Shown: positions 54,838 through 63,459 of the stretch, in pieces
How positions within the stretch are numbered: position 1 is the first letter of the stretch
Layout of the letters: each line of letters opens with the position of its first letter
Source of the DNA: Streptomyces aquilus
GTDB lineage: Bacteria > Actinomycetota > Actinomycetes > Streptomycetales > Streptomycetaceae
Assembly: GCF_003955715.1 (NCBI RefSeq)
Contig: NZ_CP034463.1
Coordinates: 1,240,001 to 1,304,000 of the forward strand
Direction: 5' to 3'
Length of the DNA: 64,000 bases
Made by a program: the position numbers and the translations under genes
Notes under the pieces: generated by a model
What the model was told of the DNA's origin: nothing
The model's database searches: none
What the model saw: the letters and a program-made list of their open reading frames with translations, nothing else

Positions 54838-55836
54838 TCAGGCGCCGGTCGCGGCGGCGGACAGCAGCTCGACCGCGTCCTTGAGGGCCGCCGGCCACGG
54901 CATCTCGCGCGCCGCCGCGCCCGACCAGCCGGGCCCGCCGACGACCACCACGGGCTGCCGGCGGGCGCCCCGCACACCCCAGCGGGTGGCGGCGACGTGA
55001 CGGGCTAGCGGCAGGTTCGCGGTGGAACGCGCCTGCGCCCACAGGAACACGGCGGACGGCCCGAGTCGCCGCACCGCGGTGGTGAGCGCCTCCCCCGGCA
55101 CCGCCGCGCCGAACATCCTTGTGGGCAGGCCGAGTTCACCGAGCGCGGCGTTGAGCGCTTCGAGGGGCAGGGTGTGCTGTTCGCCGGGCACACAGGCCAG
55201 GACGACGGGGCCGGCCGCCGTCTGCGGGACCGTGGGGGTGCGGCGGCGCAGCGCGGTGGAGACATGCCAGGACAGCAGGTGTTCGACCTCGACGTAACGG
55301 TCGCCGGAGGACGCCCACTTGCGCCCCACCGCGTGCAGGGTGGGCATCATCACCTCGTGCCAGGCGGCGACGACGCCGTACTGCTCCACGGCCGCGGCGA
55401 GCAGCTCCTCGACTGCCGGGGCGTCGAGCCGGACGGCGGCGCGGGCCAGCCCTCGGCACTCCTGGCGCACGTCCCCGAGCGGCAGCGTGCCGGCCGCCCG
55501 GGAGCGCGGCGACTCGCGCGCGGGCACCTCGGCGGCCGGGCCGGGCGCACCGGTGCCGGACCGGGCGGCGCGGGCCGCCTCGGCGGGCGGCACCCCGGAC
55601 GAGGTCAGCCGGCACATCGTCTCCAGGACCTCGATGTCCCGCGGGCTCCAGCGCCGATGCCGTCCCTCGTCCCGTACCGCGGGCCCGATGCCGTAGCGGC
55701 GGTCCCAGGAGCGCAGCGTGGTCGGCGACACGCCCAGCCGCCGGGCGACGGCGCCGGTGGTGAGCGGGACGTCGGCGGTCCGGGAGGCCTGCTCGGCCCT
55801 CTCCGCGGGAGTTCCGTGCTCGGGCGGCTCACTCAT
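54838..55836 (-). CDS. MerR regulator with B12-binding domain, LitR/CarH-like
   Basis: 332-aa light/B12 sensor. MerR winged helix (LTTGAVARRLGVSPTTLRSWDRRYGIG) at residues about 24-95, then a B12-binding helical bundle with WASSGDRYVEVEH and a Rossmann B12 domain with GEQHTLPLEALNAALGELG, GWSGAAAREMPWP. In CarH the motif is W-9-EH plus a His in a DxHxxG loop; here the Trp-to-EH spacing is one longer and the loop reads EQHTLP, so binding is plausible but slightly degenerate. Convergent with phr, divergent from an ECF sigma gene; likely regulates both. Promoter-like TATATT lies 6 bp before the ATG. Confidence 0.88.
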   Translation of the reverse strand: MSEPPEHGTPAERAEQASRTADVPLTTGAVARRLGVSPTTLRSWDRRYGIGPAVRDEGRHRRWSPRDIEVLETMCRLTSSGVPPAEAARAARSGTGAPGPAAEVPARESPRSRAAGTLPLGDVRQECRGLARAAVRLDAPAVEELLAAAVEQYGVVAAWHEVMMPTLHAVGRKWASSGDRYVEVEHLLSWHVSTALRRRTPTVPQTAAGPVVLACVPGEQHTLPLEALNAALGELGLPTRMFGAAVPGEALTTAVRRLGPSAVFLWAQARSTANLPLARHVAATRWGVRGARRQPVVVVGGPGWSGAAAREMPWPAALKDAVELLSAAATGA

Positions 55837-55953
55837 GGCGCGAATATACGACGCAGAACCGATGCAAGTTGATGACCTTGGTCGACGGCTCCCACCATGG
55901 GCGAACCGGGCCGAGTCCCGGTGAGGCGTTCCGATCAGTGAGGAGCCGTCGCC

Positions 55954-56559
55954 ATGACCGAGCAGCCGATCACCGCCCCCGCGTCCCGATGGGCGACCGG
56001 GGAAGCGGCCCTCGCCGACGAGGAGGTCGCCCGGGGGCTGGTGGCGGGCGACGAGGCGTGCTTGGCGGAGGCCTACCGTCGCTGGTCCGGGCTGGTGCAC
56101 ACGCTGGCGCGAAGGTCTCTGGGGGACGCCGAGGAGGCCGCGGACGTGACCCAGCAGGTGTTCCTCGGGGTGTGGCGCGGGCGCGGGGGTTTCCGCCCCG
56201 AGCGCGGGGCGATCGGCGGCTGGATCGTCGGCATCGCCAGGCGCAGGATCGCCGACGCGCTGTCCGCCCGTACGCGCCGTACGGAGCTCGTGGCGGCCGT
56301 GGGCTCGGCGTACGGGCCGGCCGCCCCCGCCGCCGGGCACGCCGAGGCGGTCCTGGACCGGGTCGTCGTGCAGCACGGGCTGGCCAGGCTGCCGGCGGCC
56401 CAGCAGCGCGTGCTGCGGCTGGCCTTCTACGCGGACCTCACCCAGACCCAGATCGCCGACCGCACCGGCTGGCCGCTCGGCACCGTGAAGAGCCATGCCC
56501 GGCGCGGGCTGCGTCAGCTGCGGGGGTTCCTGGAGCCGGACCCGCATCCGGAACCCTGA
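55954..56559 (+). CDS. ECF sigma factor, LitS-like by context
   Basis: 201-aa extracytoplasmic-function sigma factor. Region 2 (YRRWSGLVHTLARRSLGDAEEAADVTQQVFLGVWRGRGGF) and region 4 (LPAAQQRVLRLAFYADLTQTQIADRTGWPLGTVKSHARRGLRQLRGF). Divergent from the LitR-like gene across a 117-bp gap. In S. coelicolor LitR activates an adjacent ECF gene (litS) that drives light-induced genes; the same layout here supports a light-response sigma, although carotenoid genes are absent. A strong terminator follows. Confidence 0.85.
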   Translation: MTEQPITAPASRWATGEAALADEEVARGLVAGDEACLAEAYRRWSGLVHTLARRSLGDAEEAADVTQQVFLGVWRGRGGFRPERGAIGGWIVGIARRRIADALSARTRRTELVAAVGSAYGPAAPAAGHAEAVLDRVVVQHGLARLPAAQQRVLRLAFYADLTQTQIADRTGWPLGTVKSHARRGLRQLRGFLEPDPHPEP

Positions 56560-56613
56560 CAGCGGCCGAAGTAGAAGGCGAGGCGCGGTGTGCGCACCGG
56601 CGCCCGCTCCGTG

Positions 56614-56651
56614 ACGGCCTCCGGGGAGAGTCGGCGCTCCCCGGGGGCCGT
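56614..56651 (+). terminator. Strong hairpin terminator after the ECF sigma gene
   Basis: 15-bp inverted repeat (arms 56614-56628 and 56637-56651; loop agtcggcg) with one position pairing as U-G in RNA. No T-run. An unusually A-rich patch (56691-56713) follows, in the promoter region of the SPW gene. Confidence 0.75.
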
Positions 56652-56781
56652 CGCCTCACCCTCGGCGGGACGCAACGGACATCTACACATAAAAGAAAAA
56701 TAAGAGCAGAATGTACGCAGGCGGCGCTTACCGCACACCGCAGCAGACGCGGTCAGCCTGCGAGTCAGAAGGAGACGAGTC

Positions 56782-57222
56782 ATGGCCAACGTCTCGCCCA
56801 CCCGGGGTGACATGACCAGTCACCCCGATGTTTCCGAAATGCGGGCACGGTACGCCCGTATGCTCGGCGGTCGCGATGTGGCGCTCGTGGACGGACCGGT
56901 GTTCCTGCTCGGTCTGTACTGCGCCGTGTCCCCCTGGATACTCCACTACACGACGAGCCAGCCCGCCCTCGTGACGCACAACCTCATCGTCGGCATCGCG
57001 ATCGGCCTGCTGGCCCTCGGGTTCACCCAGACCCCGGAGCGCATGTACGGGTTGAGCTGGGCGTTCTGCGCGGTCGGCGTCTGGATGATCGTCGCCCCGT
57101 GGGTCGTCGGCGACAGCCCGGACACCGGGGTCGCGCTCAACAACATCATCATCGGCGGCCTCGCCGTGATCCTCGGGCTGTTGTGCACCAGCGCGGCGGC
57201 GAAGAGCGCCACCAGGACGTGA
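56782..57222 (+). CDS. SPW-repeat membrane protein
   Basis: 146-aa membrane protein with two SPW repeats: SPWILHYT with NLIVGIAIGLLALGF, and APWVVGDSPDT with NNIIIGGLAVILGL. Four helices are predicted. The N-terminal 25 residues are hydrophilic. AGAAGGAGAC precedes the ATG. The family is widespread in bacteria and archaea without known function. It is flanked by terminator-like and A-rich sequence, so is likely a single-gene unit. Confidence 0.88.
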   Translation: MANVSPTRGDMTSHPDVSEMRARYARMLGGRDVALVDGPVFLLGLYCAVSPWILHYTTSQPALVTHNLIVGIAIGLLALGFTQTPERMYGLSWAFCAVGVWMIVAPWVVGDSPDTGVALNNIIIGGLAVILGLLCTSAAAKSATRT

Positions 57223-57309
57223 CAGCAGGGGGCACCCGACCCCGAACGTTCGGAAAGGACAGGACTCCGGCCGGTCCGCGCCCCGCGGACCGGCCGTTTC
57301 ACGCGCGGC

Positions 57310-58101
57310 TCAGCCGTTGGGCATCAGCCACGGCTCCTCGGGCAGCGGACTGCCGGTCTCCAGAAGGGACTTGAGGTTGGACAGCACCGCCGGCCAGCCC
57401 TGGGACACGTCACTGAGCGCACCGTCGTCGGGCAGGTCCTCGTGGGTCACCGTGAGCCGGACGATGCCGCCGTGCGGCTGGATGTCGAAGGTGACCCGGG
57501 AGTACTTGTCGTCCTGCCCCTCGTCCTCGGGCGCGGCCCAGCTGGTGACGAGGCGGTGGGGGCGGTCGCTCTCCACGACGGTACCGACGACGTCGGCGAT
57601 GCCGGAGCCGTCCGTACGGACGTGTTCCCAGCGGGAGCCCTGCTGCCAGTCGGAGACGTTGCCGTGGCCCCAGTAGGCCGCGGTCAGGTCCGCGTCGGTG
57701 AGCGCGTCCCAGACCTTCTCGGGGGTGCTCCGGATGTAGGTGACGTACACGAACGTGGGCTTGTCGGTCATGGCTTCCTCGGCTCGTCGCTTCACGGCAC
57801 CGAGCGCGCTCAGGCGCGGGCGCTCGAACTTGTCGATCCACCGCTCCTGGATCTCGTGGAGCGGGACCGGGTTGAGGTAGTGCAGCTTCTCCCGCCCCCG
57901 CCGCACCGTGCTGACCAGGTTGGCGGCCTCCAGGACGGACAGGTGCTGAGTCACGGACTGCCGCGTCATGGCGATGCGCTCGCACAGCTCTCCGAGCGTC
58001 TGACCGTTCTCCTCGTGCAGCCGGTCCAGCAACCGCCTGCGCGTCTCGTCGGCCAGCGCCTTGAAGACCTGGTCCAACCCCGGGTCGCTCTCTGATCGCA
58101 C
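57310..58101 (-). CDS. ArsR-SRPBCC (AHSA1) fusion regulator
   Basis: 263-aa fusion. N-terminal ArsR winged helix (VFKALADETRRRLLDRLHEENGQTLGELCERIAMTRQSVTQHLSVLEAANLVSTVRRGREKLHYLN, about 8-80), and C-terminal AHSA1/SRPBCC lipid-pocket domain (about 110-250; VYVTYIRSTPEKVWDALTDADLTAAYWGHGNVSDW). No Cys pairs of the metal-sensing type in the DNA-binding part, so a small hydrophobic ligand bound by the SRPBCC domain is a natural guess. GTG 58101 has no ribosome site, and its promoter places the start at +1, so translation is probably leaderless. Confidence 0.85.
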   Translation of the reverse strand: MRSESDPGLDQVFKALADETRRRLLDRLHEENGQTLGELCERIAMTRQSVTQHLSVLEAANLVSTVRRGREKLHYLNPVPLHEIQERWIDKFERPRLSALGAVKRRAEEAMTDKPTFVYVTYIRSTPEKVWDALTDADLTAAYWGHGNVSDWQQGSRWEHVRTDGSGIADVVGTVVESDRPHRLVTSWAAPEDEGQDDKYSRVTFDIQPHGGIVRLTVTHEDLPDDGALSDVSQGWPAVLSNLKSLLETGSPLPEEPWLMPNG

Positions 58102-58107
58102 ACTCAA

Positions 58108-58136
58108 CGTTATGCAGGTAATCACCTGCATGTCAA
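58108..58136 (-). promoter_or_regulatory. Promoter with operator in the spacer, ArsR-SRPBCC gene
   Basis: On the minus strand TTGACA (58131-58136), 17-base spacer, ATAACG (58108-58113), 6 bases before GTG 58101. The palindrome ATGCAGGT-AATC-ACCTGCAT (58112-58131) fills the spacer exactly. A repressor bound there would block polymerase directly; strong sign of autoregulation. Confidence 0.8.
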
Positions 58137-58148
58137 CGCCGACCGCCG

Positions 58149-58886
58149 TCAGCGCAGTCGCGCGTCCAGTTCCCGCCGGTGCCGGGCGGTCCACTCGTAC
58201 GCGGCCCGCACCTCATCCACAGCCCCGCGCTCGCACAGCGCCACCAGGGCCGGCTCACCCCGTTCCGCCCCGGCCTCGATGCCTCGCCGGCACCGGTCCT
58301 GCCACCACAGGACCGTCTCGACCAGCCCGGCCCCGCCGGTCGGTCCGTAGGCGTCACGGACGAGCCGCATGCCGCGCGCCGCCTCCGCCACGTCCGTCAC
58401 GCCGGGCCCGAGGTCCAGGTACTGCCAGCAGAGATGCGCCACGTCGTGCACGCGTTCGCCGGGGGCGGCGAGGTCCCAGTCGACGAAGGCCAGCGGCCGC
58501 CATCCGGTGCCGTCGACCGCGTAGACGGTGTTCTTGGGCGCGAGGTCGTTGTGGCAGACGACGTCCTGGTCGCCCGCCAACGGTGTGCCGTGGGTGAGGT
58601 CGTGGAACTCCCGGACGAGCCGGGCGACACGGACGAGCGTCTCGTCACGGCGAGCAGCGGCCCGCTCCTCCGGGCTCACGGCCGCGCGCCCCTCCAGATA
58701 TGCGAGCACCTCCCGGCCCTGCTCGTCCGTCCCCAGAAGCCGGGGAGCACCCTCCCAGCCCCGTTCCGCGAAGAGCGCCAGCAGCTCGCGGACGTACTCC
58801 GATCCGGCCGACGGGACGCGGCGCACGGTCGATCCGATCCGTACGGCCCCACTGACGGCTCCGCCCTCCAGCGGCATCTCCTCCAC
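58149..58886 (-). CDS. Aminoglycoside phosphotransferase family kinase
   Basis: 245-aa small-molecule kinase fold. Brenner-type catalytic motif VVCHNDLAPKNTV and Mg-binding Asp in AFVDWDLAAPGERVHDVAHLCW. The N-terminal lobe is short (starts MEEMPLEGG), which suits the homoserine-kinase/choline-kinase-like branch rather than a classical resistance enzyme. Ends 12 bp from the ArsR promoter. Divergent from a P-loop protein gene, sharing a 46-bp gap. Substrate unknown; resistance function not implied. Confidence 0.85.
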   Translation of the reverse strand: MEEMPLEGGAVSGAVRIGSTVRRVPSAGSEYVRELLALFAERGWEGAPRLLGTDEQGREVLAYLEGRAAVSPEERAAARRDETLVRVARLVREFHDLTHGTPLAGDQDVVCHNDLAPKNTVYAVDGTGWRPLAFVDWDLAAPGERVHDVAHLCWQYLDLGPGVTDVAEAARGMRLVRDAYGPTGGAGLVETVLWWQDRCRRGIEAGAERGEPALVALCERGAVDEVRAAYEWTARHRRELDARLR

Positions 58887-58932
58887 GGAAAAGAAGTATC
58901 CGGCCCTGGAGGCCGGCTGGCACGCTCAGCCC

Positions 58933-59478
58933 ATGGACCACTCCGAGGTACTGCTCATCGGCGGCCGGGCCGGGGTCGGGAAGACGACCGTGGGCTGGGA
59001 GGTCTCCGCGCGACTGCGGGGCGCCGAGGTCGCGCACGCCGTGCTCGACGGGGACTTCATGGGAGCGGTGCATCCCGCGCCCGCCGGCGATCCGCACCGG
59101 GCGCTCGTCGCCGAGCGCAACATCACTGCCGTGTGGGCCACTTACGCCGGACTCGGGTACCGGAGGCTCGTCTACACGAACACCGTGTCCGTGCTGGCGG
59201 AGGCGACCGGCATGTGGCGGCGGGTCATGGGCGACGACGTGCGGATCGTACGGATTCTGCTCACCGCCACCGACGAGACGGCCCGGCAGCGGCTCACCGG
59301 GCGGGAGTTGGGGTCCGAGTTGGAGCGGGAGCTGCTCGGCAGCGCGCGCAAGGCGCGGATGCTGGACGAGCGTGCGCCCGCCGGCACCCTGCGGGTGGTG
59401 ACCGACGGGCGCACGGTGATCGACATCGCGGCCGAGGTGGTGGCCGCGACCGGATGGGCCGCGGCGAGGGTCAGCTGA
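58933..59478 (+). CDS. Small P-loop ATPase/kinase-like protein
   Basis: 181 aa. Walker A is [16 protein letters not shown]; a downstream acidic segment [12 protein letters not shown] may be the Walker B/substrate part, and [18 protein letters not shown] resembles the lid arginine region. Such proteins in Streptomyces are annotated as AAA or nucleotide-kinase-like without known substrate. ATG 58933. Its stop overlaps the convergent secreted protein gene by 8 bp. A helical domain follows the P-loop. Confidence 0.82.
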   Translation: MDHSEVLLIGGRAGVGKTTVGWEVSARLRGAEVAHAVLDGDFMGAVHPAPAGDPHRALVAERNITAVWATYAGLGYRRLVYTNTVSVLAEATGMWRRVMGDDVRIVRILLTATDETARQRLTGRELGSELERELLGSARKARMLDERAPAGTLRVVTDGRTVIDIAAEVVAATGWAAARVS

Positions 59479-60919
59479 CGTTGAGGGCCGTGTCGTCGAG
59501 GACGAACGAGGTCTGGAGCGTGGAGCCCTCCGTGCCGGTGAACTTGAGTGTCACGGTCTGGCCGGCGTAGCCCGCCAGGCTGAAGCTGCGCTGGGTGTAG
59601 CCGCTCGCGGCGTTGAGGTTGGAGTAGGTGGCCAGGGTGCCGAGGACCGTGCCGGAGCTGTTGAGCACCTGCACCTTGAGGGTGTCGTAGGCGGTGCTGG
59701 TGCTGGTCTCGGCGGTGTCGACGTGCAGATAGAAACTGAACGTGGCGGTGGTGCAGGCCGACGGGATGGTCACCGCCTGCGACAGCGTGTCGGTGCGCGC
59801 GGAGCCGTAGCCGTCGAGCCAGGCGTAGTAGGAACCCGAACGGGCGGACTGGCTGCCGGAGTTCGTGATGACGCCGCTGCTGGCGCTCCAGGTGCTGCTG
59901 CCCGACTCGAAGCCGTTGTTGCCCAGCAGCTGGGCCGCGGTGCAGGTGCTACCACCGCCGCCCCCACCCCCGCTGCCGCTCGCGCCGGCCAGCCACTCGG
60001 TGGCGTTGAGCGCGAGGGCGGCGTTGGTGGCGCCGGAGTCGTTCCAGCCGTCGTAGAGCGTGTTGCCGGACTGGCCCGTGTCGTCGTCGATGGGCGAGCT
60101 GTCGCCCCAGAACGCGACGCGGCCGCTGCCGAACGTGCTGGTGGCGAAGAAGGCCCCGGTGTTGCCGGAGTAACCGGTGCGGTAGAGAAGGCCCTTGACG
60201 GAGGAGTTGTCGGCGGGCTTGAGGGTGGCCGTCGTACCGCTGGCGATCAGGCTCTTGGTGACGGTGCCGAACGAGCCGTGCAGCACCGGGTTGGTGCTGT
60301 CGCTGATCGCGCTCGGGTAGTCGGAGCTGATGCTCAGCGAGTCGATGGAGAAGCCGAACGGGTCGGTGGAGTCGACGCTGTTGTTGGTCATCAGGTCGTT
60401 GAGGATCTCGACCGCGTCCTCGCCGTCGTTGTTGCGGTCGGCGCCGGTGTGGTCGGAGATCATGAACAGGCCGCCGCCGTTCTTCACGAAGTTCATGATC
60501 GCCGTCTTCTCGGCGGTCGTGAACAGCGTGTTGGGCTCCGGCAGCACCAGCGTGTCGAAGTTCGCCAGGTCCTGGGCGCCGGAACCGCCGTAGGTGAGGC
60601 TGGAACCGGAGGGCAGTGTCTTCAGGCTGTAGTTGCCGGTCTTCTGGAGCGCGACGCCCCAGGAGGAGAGGGCGCCGGTCCAGTCGGTCTCGGCCGACGG
60701 GGAGGAGTCCTCGCCCAGGGGGTCGGGCTGGCTGGTGGAGATGATCCAGTCGGCGTTGCCGGCCGTCTCGGCGTGGGCGTTGTCGAACAGGATGCGGTGC
60801 GGGGTGGCCGCGGCGGCCGGGGTGGCCGTGGACGTCTCGACGGCGGCGCCCGTGACGAGCAGACCTAGGGCCGCGAGGGCGGTGGTGAGTCTGTGGCGGG
60901 ATCTGGGGAGCTGGGGCAT
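59471..60919 (-). CDS. Secreted protein with GATase-like domain and C-terminal binding module
   Basis: 482 aa. Signal peptide ([27 protein letters not shown]..., cleavage near PAAAA-TP). The domain at about 38-310 has a class-I-glutamine-amidotransferase-like beta/alpha pattern ([60 protein letters not shown]). A Gly/Ser linker ([11 protein letters not shown]) leads to a 150-residue beta-rich module with [17 protein letters not shown] and [18 protein letters not shown], typical of substrate-binding modules on Streptomyces extracellular enzymes. GGAGG precedes the ATG. Catalytic residues are not evident; carbohydrate action is a guess. Confidence 0.8.
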   Translation of the reverse strand: MPQLPRSRHRLTTALAALGLLVTGAAVETSTATPAAAATPHRILFDNAHAETAGNADWIISTSQPDPLGEDSSPSAETDWTGALSSWGVALQKTGNYSLKTLPSGSSLTYGGSGAQDLANFDTLVLPEPNTLFTTAEKTAIMNFVKNGGGLFMISDHTGADRNNDGEDAVEILNDLMTNNSVDSTDPFGFSIDSLSISSDYPSAISDSTNPVLHGSFGTVTKSLIASGTTATLKPADNSSVKGLLYRTGYSGNTGAFFATSTFGSGRVAFWGDSSPIDDDTGQSGNTLYDGWNDSGATNAALALNATEWLAGASGSGGGGGGGSTCTAAQLLGNNGFESGSSTWSASSGVITNSGSQSARSGSYYAWLDGYGSARTDTLSQAVTIPSACTTATFSFYLHVDTAETSTSTAYDTLKVQVLNSSGTVLGTLATYSNLNAASGYTQRSFSLAGYAGQTVTLKFTGTEGSTLQTSFVLDDTALNVS

Positions 60920-60967
60920 CCGGCGTACCTCCGAGTGGGGTTGGGGCGGGAGCGGGTGCGGGCCGGG

Positions 60968-61004
60968 CTACACGCGTAGACCTGGGGCAGATCTGCGCGC
61001 GTAG
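60968..61004 (-). promoter_or_regulatory. Paired TCTACGCG-type motifs upstream of the secreted protein
   Basis: CTACACGCGTAG (60968-60979) and CTGCGCGCGTAG (60993-61004), 25 bp apart and 49-85 bp before the start; on the minus strand both read TCTACGCG followed by a near-palindromic half. The same element, perfect, is at 26715. Possible operator pair. The rest of the 60920-61194 gap shows only a ribosome site and an AT-rich patch near 61030-61080. Confidence 0.4.
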
Positions 61005-61194
61005 AACTTCGGTCGAAGGAATCCCTGACCGTTGATTTGAAAGGTACATGGCAGCCAGAGCACTGAACAGACGCCACTTCCCACACCAGGTCAACGTTTG
61101 ACCCCACGTTGGCCGTTGGTTGAAACGGCACGGACTGTTACCGGTTTCCGGGGGCATGTGAACGGGTGCGGGGGTCTGGAGAGGAGGGGCTGGG

Positions 61195-61458
61195 ATGGAG
61201 ATCTCGGGGATCATCAGTGCCATCGTCATCGGCATCGTCATCGGCGTGCTGGGCCGGCTCGTGGTACCGGGTCGGCAGCGCATCGGCATCCTGCTGACCA
61301 TCGTCGTCGGCATCGTCGCCGCGCTGCTCGGCTCGGCGATCGCGGCGGGGCTCGACGTGGCCGACACCAAGGGCGTGGACTGGGTCGAGTGGCTGATCCA
61401 GATCGGCCTCGCCGCGGTGGGTGTCGCGGCGCTGGACCGGTCGAGGGTGCGGCGCTGA
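61195..61458 (+). CDS. Small membrane protein, GlsB/YeaQ-like
   Basis: 87 aa with three predicted helices. The start MEISGIISAIVIGIVIGVLGRLVVPG and the ILLTIVVGIVAALLGSAIAAGL segment resemble the GlsB/YeaQ/YmgE stress-associated membrane proteins, including the conserved Gly-rich helices and the RLVVPG motif. GAGGAGGGG precedes ATG 61195. Role in envelope stress is a family-level guess. Confidence 0.82.
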   Translation: MEISGIISAIVIGIVIGVLGRLVVPGRQRIGILLTIVVGIVAALLGSAIAAGLDVADTKGVDWVEWLIQIGLAAVGVAALDRSRVRR

Positions 61459-61495
61459 GCGCAGGAGACGGGTCGATAACCCGTTGCGTACGGAG

Positions 61496-61532
61496 TCGGG
61501 CGGCGGCTAGCTTCGGCGGGCTCGCCGCCCGA
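61496..61532 (+). terminator. Hairpin after the GlsB-like gene
   Basis: 10-bp GC-rich inverted repeat (arms 61496-61505 and 61523-61532, loop 17). A shorter hairpin ACGGGT/ACCCGT (61468-61484) precedes it. Likely terminator ahead of the acetyltransferase gene. Confidence 0.5.
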
Positions 61533-61554
61533 ACCCGACCGTGACGGAGCCCCG

Positions 61555-62427
61555 TTGACCCTGCGCATCACGCCCCTGGCCGACCCCGAACCCGGCACGT
61601 CGAGCCGCAGGCTTGCCTGGCTCGCCTCGGGCACCGACGGAGCACCGGTCGGGTCCGCCTTCCTCCGGCTGTTCACCAAGGAGGGCCAGGAGCATCTCGC
61701 CGAACTGGAGATCGCCGTGCACACCGGCGAGCGGCGACACGGAGTCGGCACCCGGCTGCTGGACGCCGCCGTGACCGCGGCCCGGACCGAGGGGCGGCGG
61801 TCGGTCATCGCACAGGCCGAACAGGGCTCCCCCGCCGACGAGTTCCTCGCCGCGCGGGGTTTCCGCCGGGTGCTGTCGCTGACGTACGCGCGGCTCGCGC
61901 TGAAGGACGTCGACCTCACCGCGCTCGCCGAACAGGACAAGCCCGGTTACGAGTTGACCGAGTGGGACGGCACGGTTCCCGCCGAACTGGCCCGGTCCTA
62001 CGCCGATGCGCGGCGCGCCATGGACGACATGCCGATGGAGGGCACCGACTACGGCACGGTCGTGTGGGACGTCGAGCGCGTGGTCGCGGCCGCCGAGGCG
62101 GTCGCGCGGCGCGGGGAGCTGCTGCACACCGTCGCCGCGGTCGACAGGGGGGACGGGTCGATCGTCGGCTTCTCGGAACTGGTGGTGCCCGGTGACGGAC
62201 TCGGCGACGGCCAGCACTACGGCACGGCCGTCCTGCCGGAACACCGCGGCCGGGGCCTGGCCCGCTGGATGAAGGCGACGTCGATCCGCCGGGCCCGCGA
62301 GCGGCACCCGGACCTCGCCGGGCTCCTCACCGACACCGCGGACAGCAACGCGCCGATGCTCGCGGTCAACGCGGCCCTCGGCTACGTACCCACGCACAAG
62401 GCGGTGGAGTACCAGCTGGACCTCTGA
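61555..62427 (+). CDS. GNAT acetyltransferase, two-domain
   Basis: 290 aa from TTG 61555 (GACGGAGC before it). Two GNAT repeats are visible: the first with LEIAVHTGERRHGVGTRLLDAAV (acetyl-CoA loop) and the second with YGTAVLPEHRGRGLARWMKAT and a typical C terminus TADSNAPMLAVNAALGYV. Such tandem-GNAT proteins modify amines on small molecules or proteins; substrate unknown. Convergent with the epimerase gene, with a small hairpin between. Confidence 0.85.
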   Translation: MTLRITPLADPEPGTSSRRLAWLASGTDGAPVGSAFLRLFTKEGQEHLAELEIAVHTGERRHGVGTRLLDAAVTAARTEGRRSVIAQAEQGSPADEFLAARGFRRVLSLTYARLALKDVDLTALAEQDKPGYELTEWDGTVPAELARSYADARRAMDDMPMEGTDYGTVVWDVERVVAAAEAVARRGELLHTVAAVDRGDGSIVGFSELVVPGDGLGDGQHYGTAVLPEHRGRGLARWMKATSIRRARERHPDLAGLLTDTADSNAPMLAVNAALGYVPTHKAVEYQLDL

Positions 62428-62434
62428 AAGGCTC

Positions 62435-62455
62435 TCCCTCCTGGAAGGGGAGGGA
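62435..62455. terminator. Small hairpin between convergent genes
   Basis: TCCCTCC (62435-62441) and GGAGGGA (62449-62455), loop 7, centred in the 37-bp gap between the GNAT and epimerase stop codons. Confidence 0.5.
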
Positions 62456-62464
62456 TCTCCTGGC

Positions 62465-63403
62465 TCAGGCCGCCGCCCGCAACGCCGCCAGACCCTCCCG
62501 AGCCGACGGGTACACCGGCGTCCAGCCCAGCTCCCGCTCCGCCTTCGCGAGGGACACCCGCAAGGTCGACGCCATGATCGCGTGGGCGTACGACATCGGA
62601 CGCATCATCCACAGCGGCACGGGCAGCGGCTTCGGGAGCCCGAACTCCTCCGCCACGGCGAGGAGATGGGCGCGGAACCCGAGGGGTGTGCGGTCGGCGA
62701 TGTTGTAGGCCTGGCCGGGGCGGCCGTGCTCGACGGCGGCGACCATCGCGCGGGCCGCGTCGGTCAGCTCGACCCAGGGGACGACGTGGCCGTGGTCGGC
62801 GGGGGCGGGCAGTTGCCGCCTGCGCAGCATGGGCAGGAGGTTCTCGGTGCCGCCGGGGCCGTAGAACGCGCCGTAGCGCAGGGCCACGCCTTCCAGACCG
62901 GGGGCCTCGAAGGTCAGCCGCTCCTTGGTGCGCATCCCGGCGAGGTGCCGTTCGAACTCCGGGTTCGTGCCGCGCGGGCCGAAGGCGTCGTCCTCGGCGA
63001 GCTCCCGGTCGCCGTGGTCGCCGTAGCCGTATCCGAAGACCATCGACTCCGCGACGAAGCGGCGGGCGCCGGTCGCGTGCGCCGCCTCGATCAGATGGGC
63101 GGTGCCCTCGATGCGCAGCGCGTCGGTGGCGTACATGTCGCGGTGGCGCAGGGGCGGCTTGCTCAGGGCCGTCACGGCGTGGATCACCGTGTCGAAGTGG
63201 TGACCGTCGACGGCGCGGAGCACGGCGTCGCGGTCCATGAGGTCGGCCCGCACGCCGTTGTCCCGGCCGCGGCCGAGGCCCGTGACCTTGTGCCCGGCCT
63301 CGGTCAGAGCGCGCGTGATGTGCCGGCCGAGGACGCCACTGGCACCCGCGAGCAGGATGCTCTGGCTCTGGTTGTTGCTGGGTTCGCTCCGGTTCGTCGT
63401 CAT
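62465..63403 (-). CDS. NAD-dependent epimerase/dehydratase (extended SDR-like)
   Basis: 312 aa. The nucleotide-binding motif is ILLAGASGVLGRHITRALTEAGHKV. Interior motifs VIHAVTALSKPPLRHRDMYATDALR and YGAFYGPGGTENLLPMLRR fit the NAD-dependent epimerase/dehydratase group. The canonical YxxxK motif is not obvious. ATG 63403 preceded by a weak ribosome site. Substrate unknown. Confidence 0.82.
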   Translation of the reverse strand: MTTNRSEPSNNQSQSILLAGASGVLGRHITRALTEAGHKVTGLGRGRDNGVRADLMDRDAVLRAVDGHHFDTVIHAVTALSKPPLRHRDMYATDALRIEGTAHLIEAAHATGARRFVAESMVFGYGYGDHGDRELAEDDAFGPRGTNPEFERHLAGMRTKERLTFEAPGLEGVALRYGAFYGPGGTENLLPMLRRRQLPAPADHGHVVPWVELTDAARAMVAAVEHGRPGQAYNIADRTPLGFRAHLLAVAEEFGLPKPLPVPLWMMRPMSYAHAIMASTLRVSLAKAERELGWTPVYPSAREGLAALRAAA

Positions 63404-63459
63404 GACTCTGCGACGGATCGGGCGGGCACCGGCGTGACATCCCGTCCGCGTGCGCTACG

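Noticed and set aside
58149..58886. Aminoglycoside resistance gene
   Set aside because: Only the general phosphotransferase fold is visible; the short N-lobe and no resistance context argue against naming it so.
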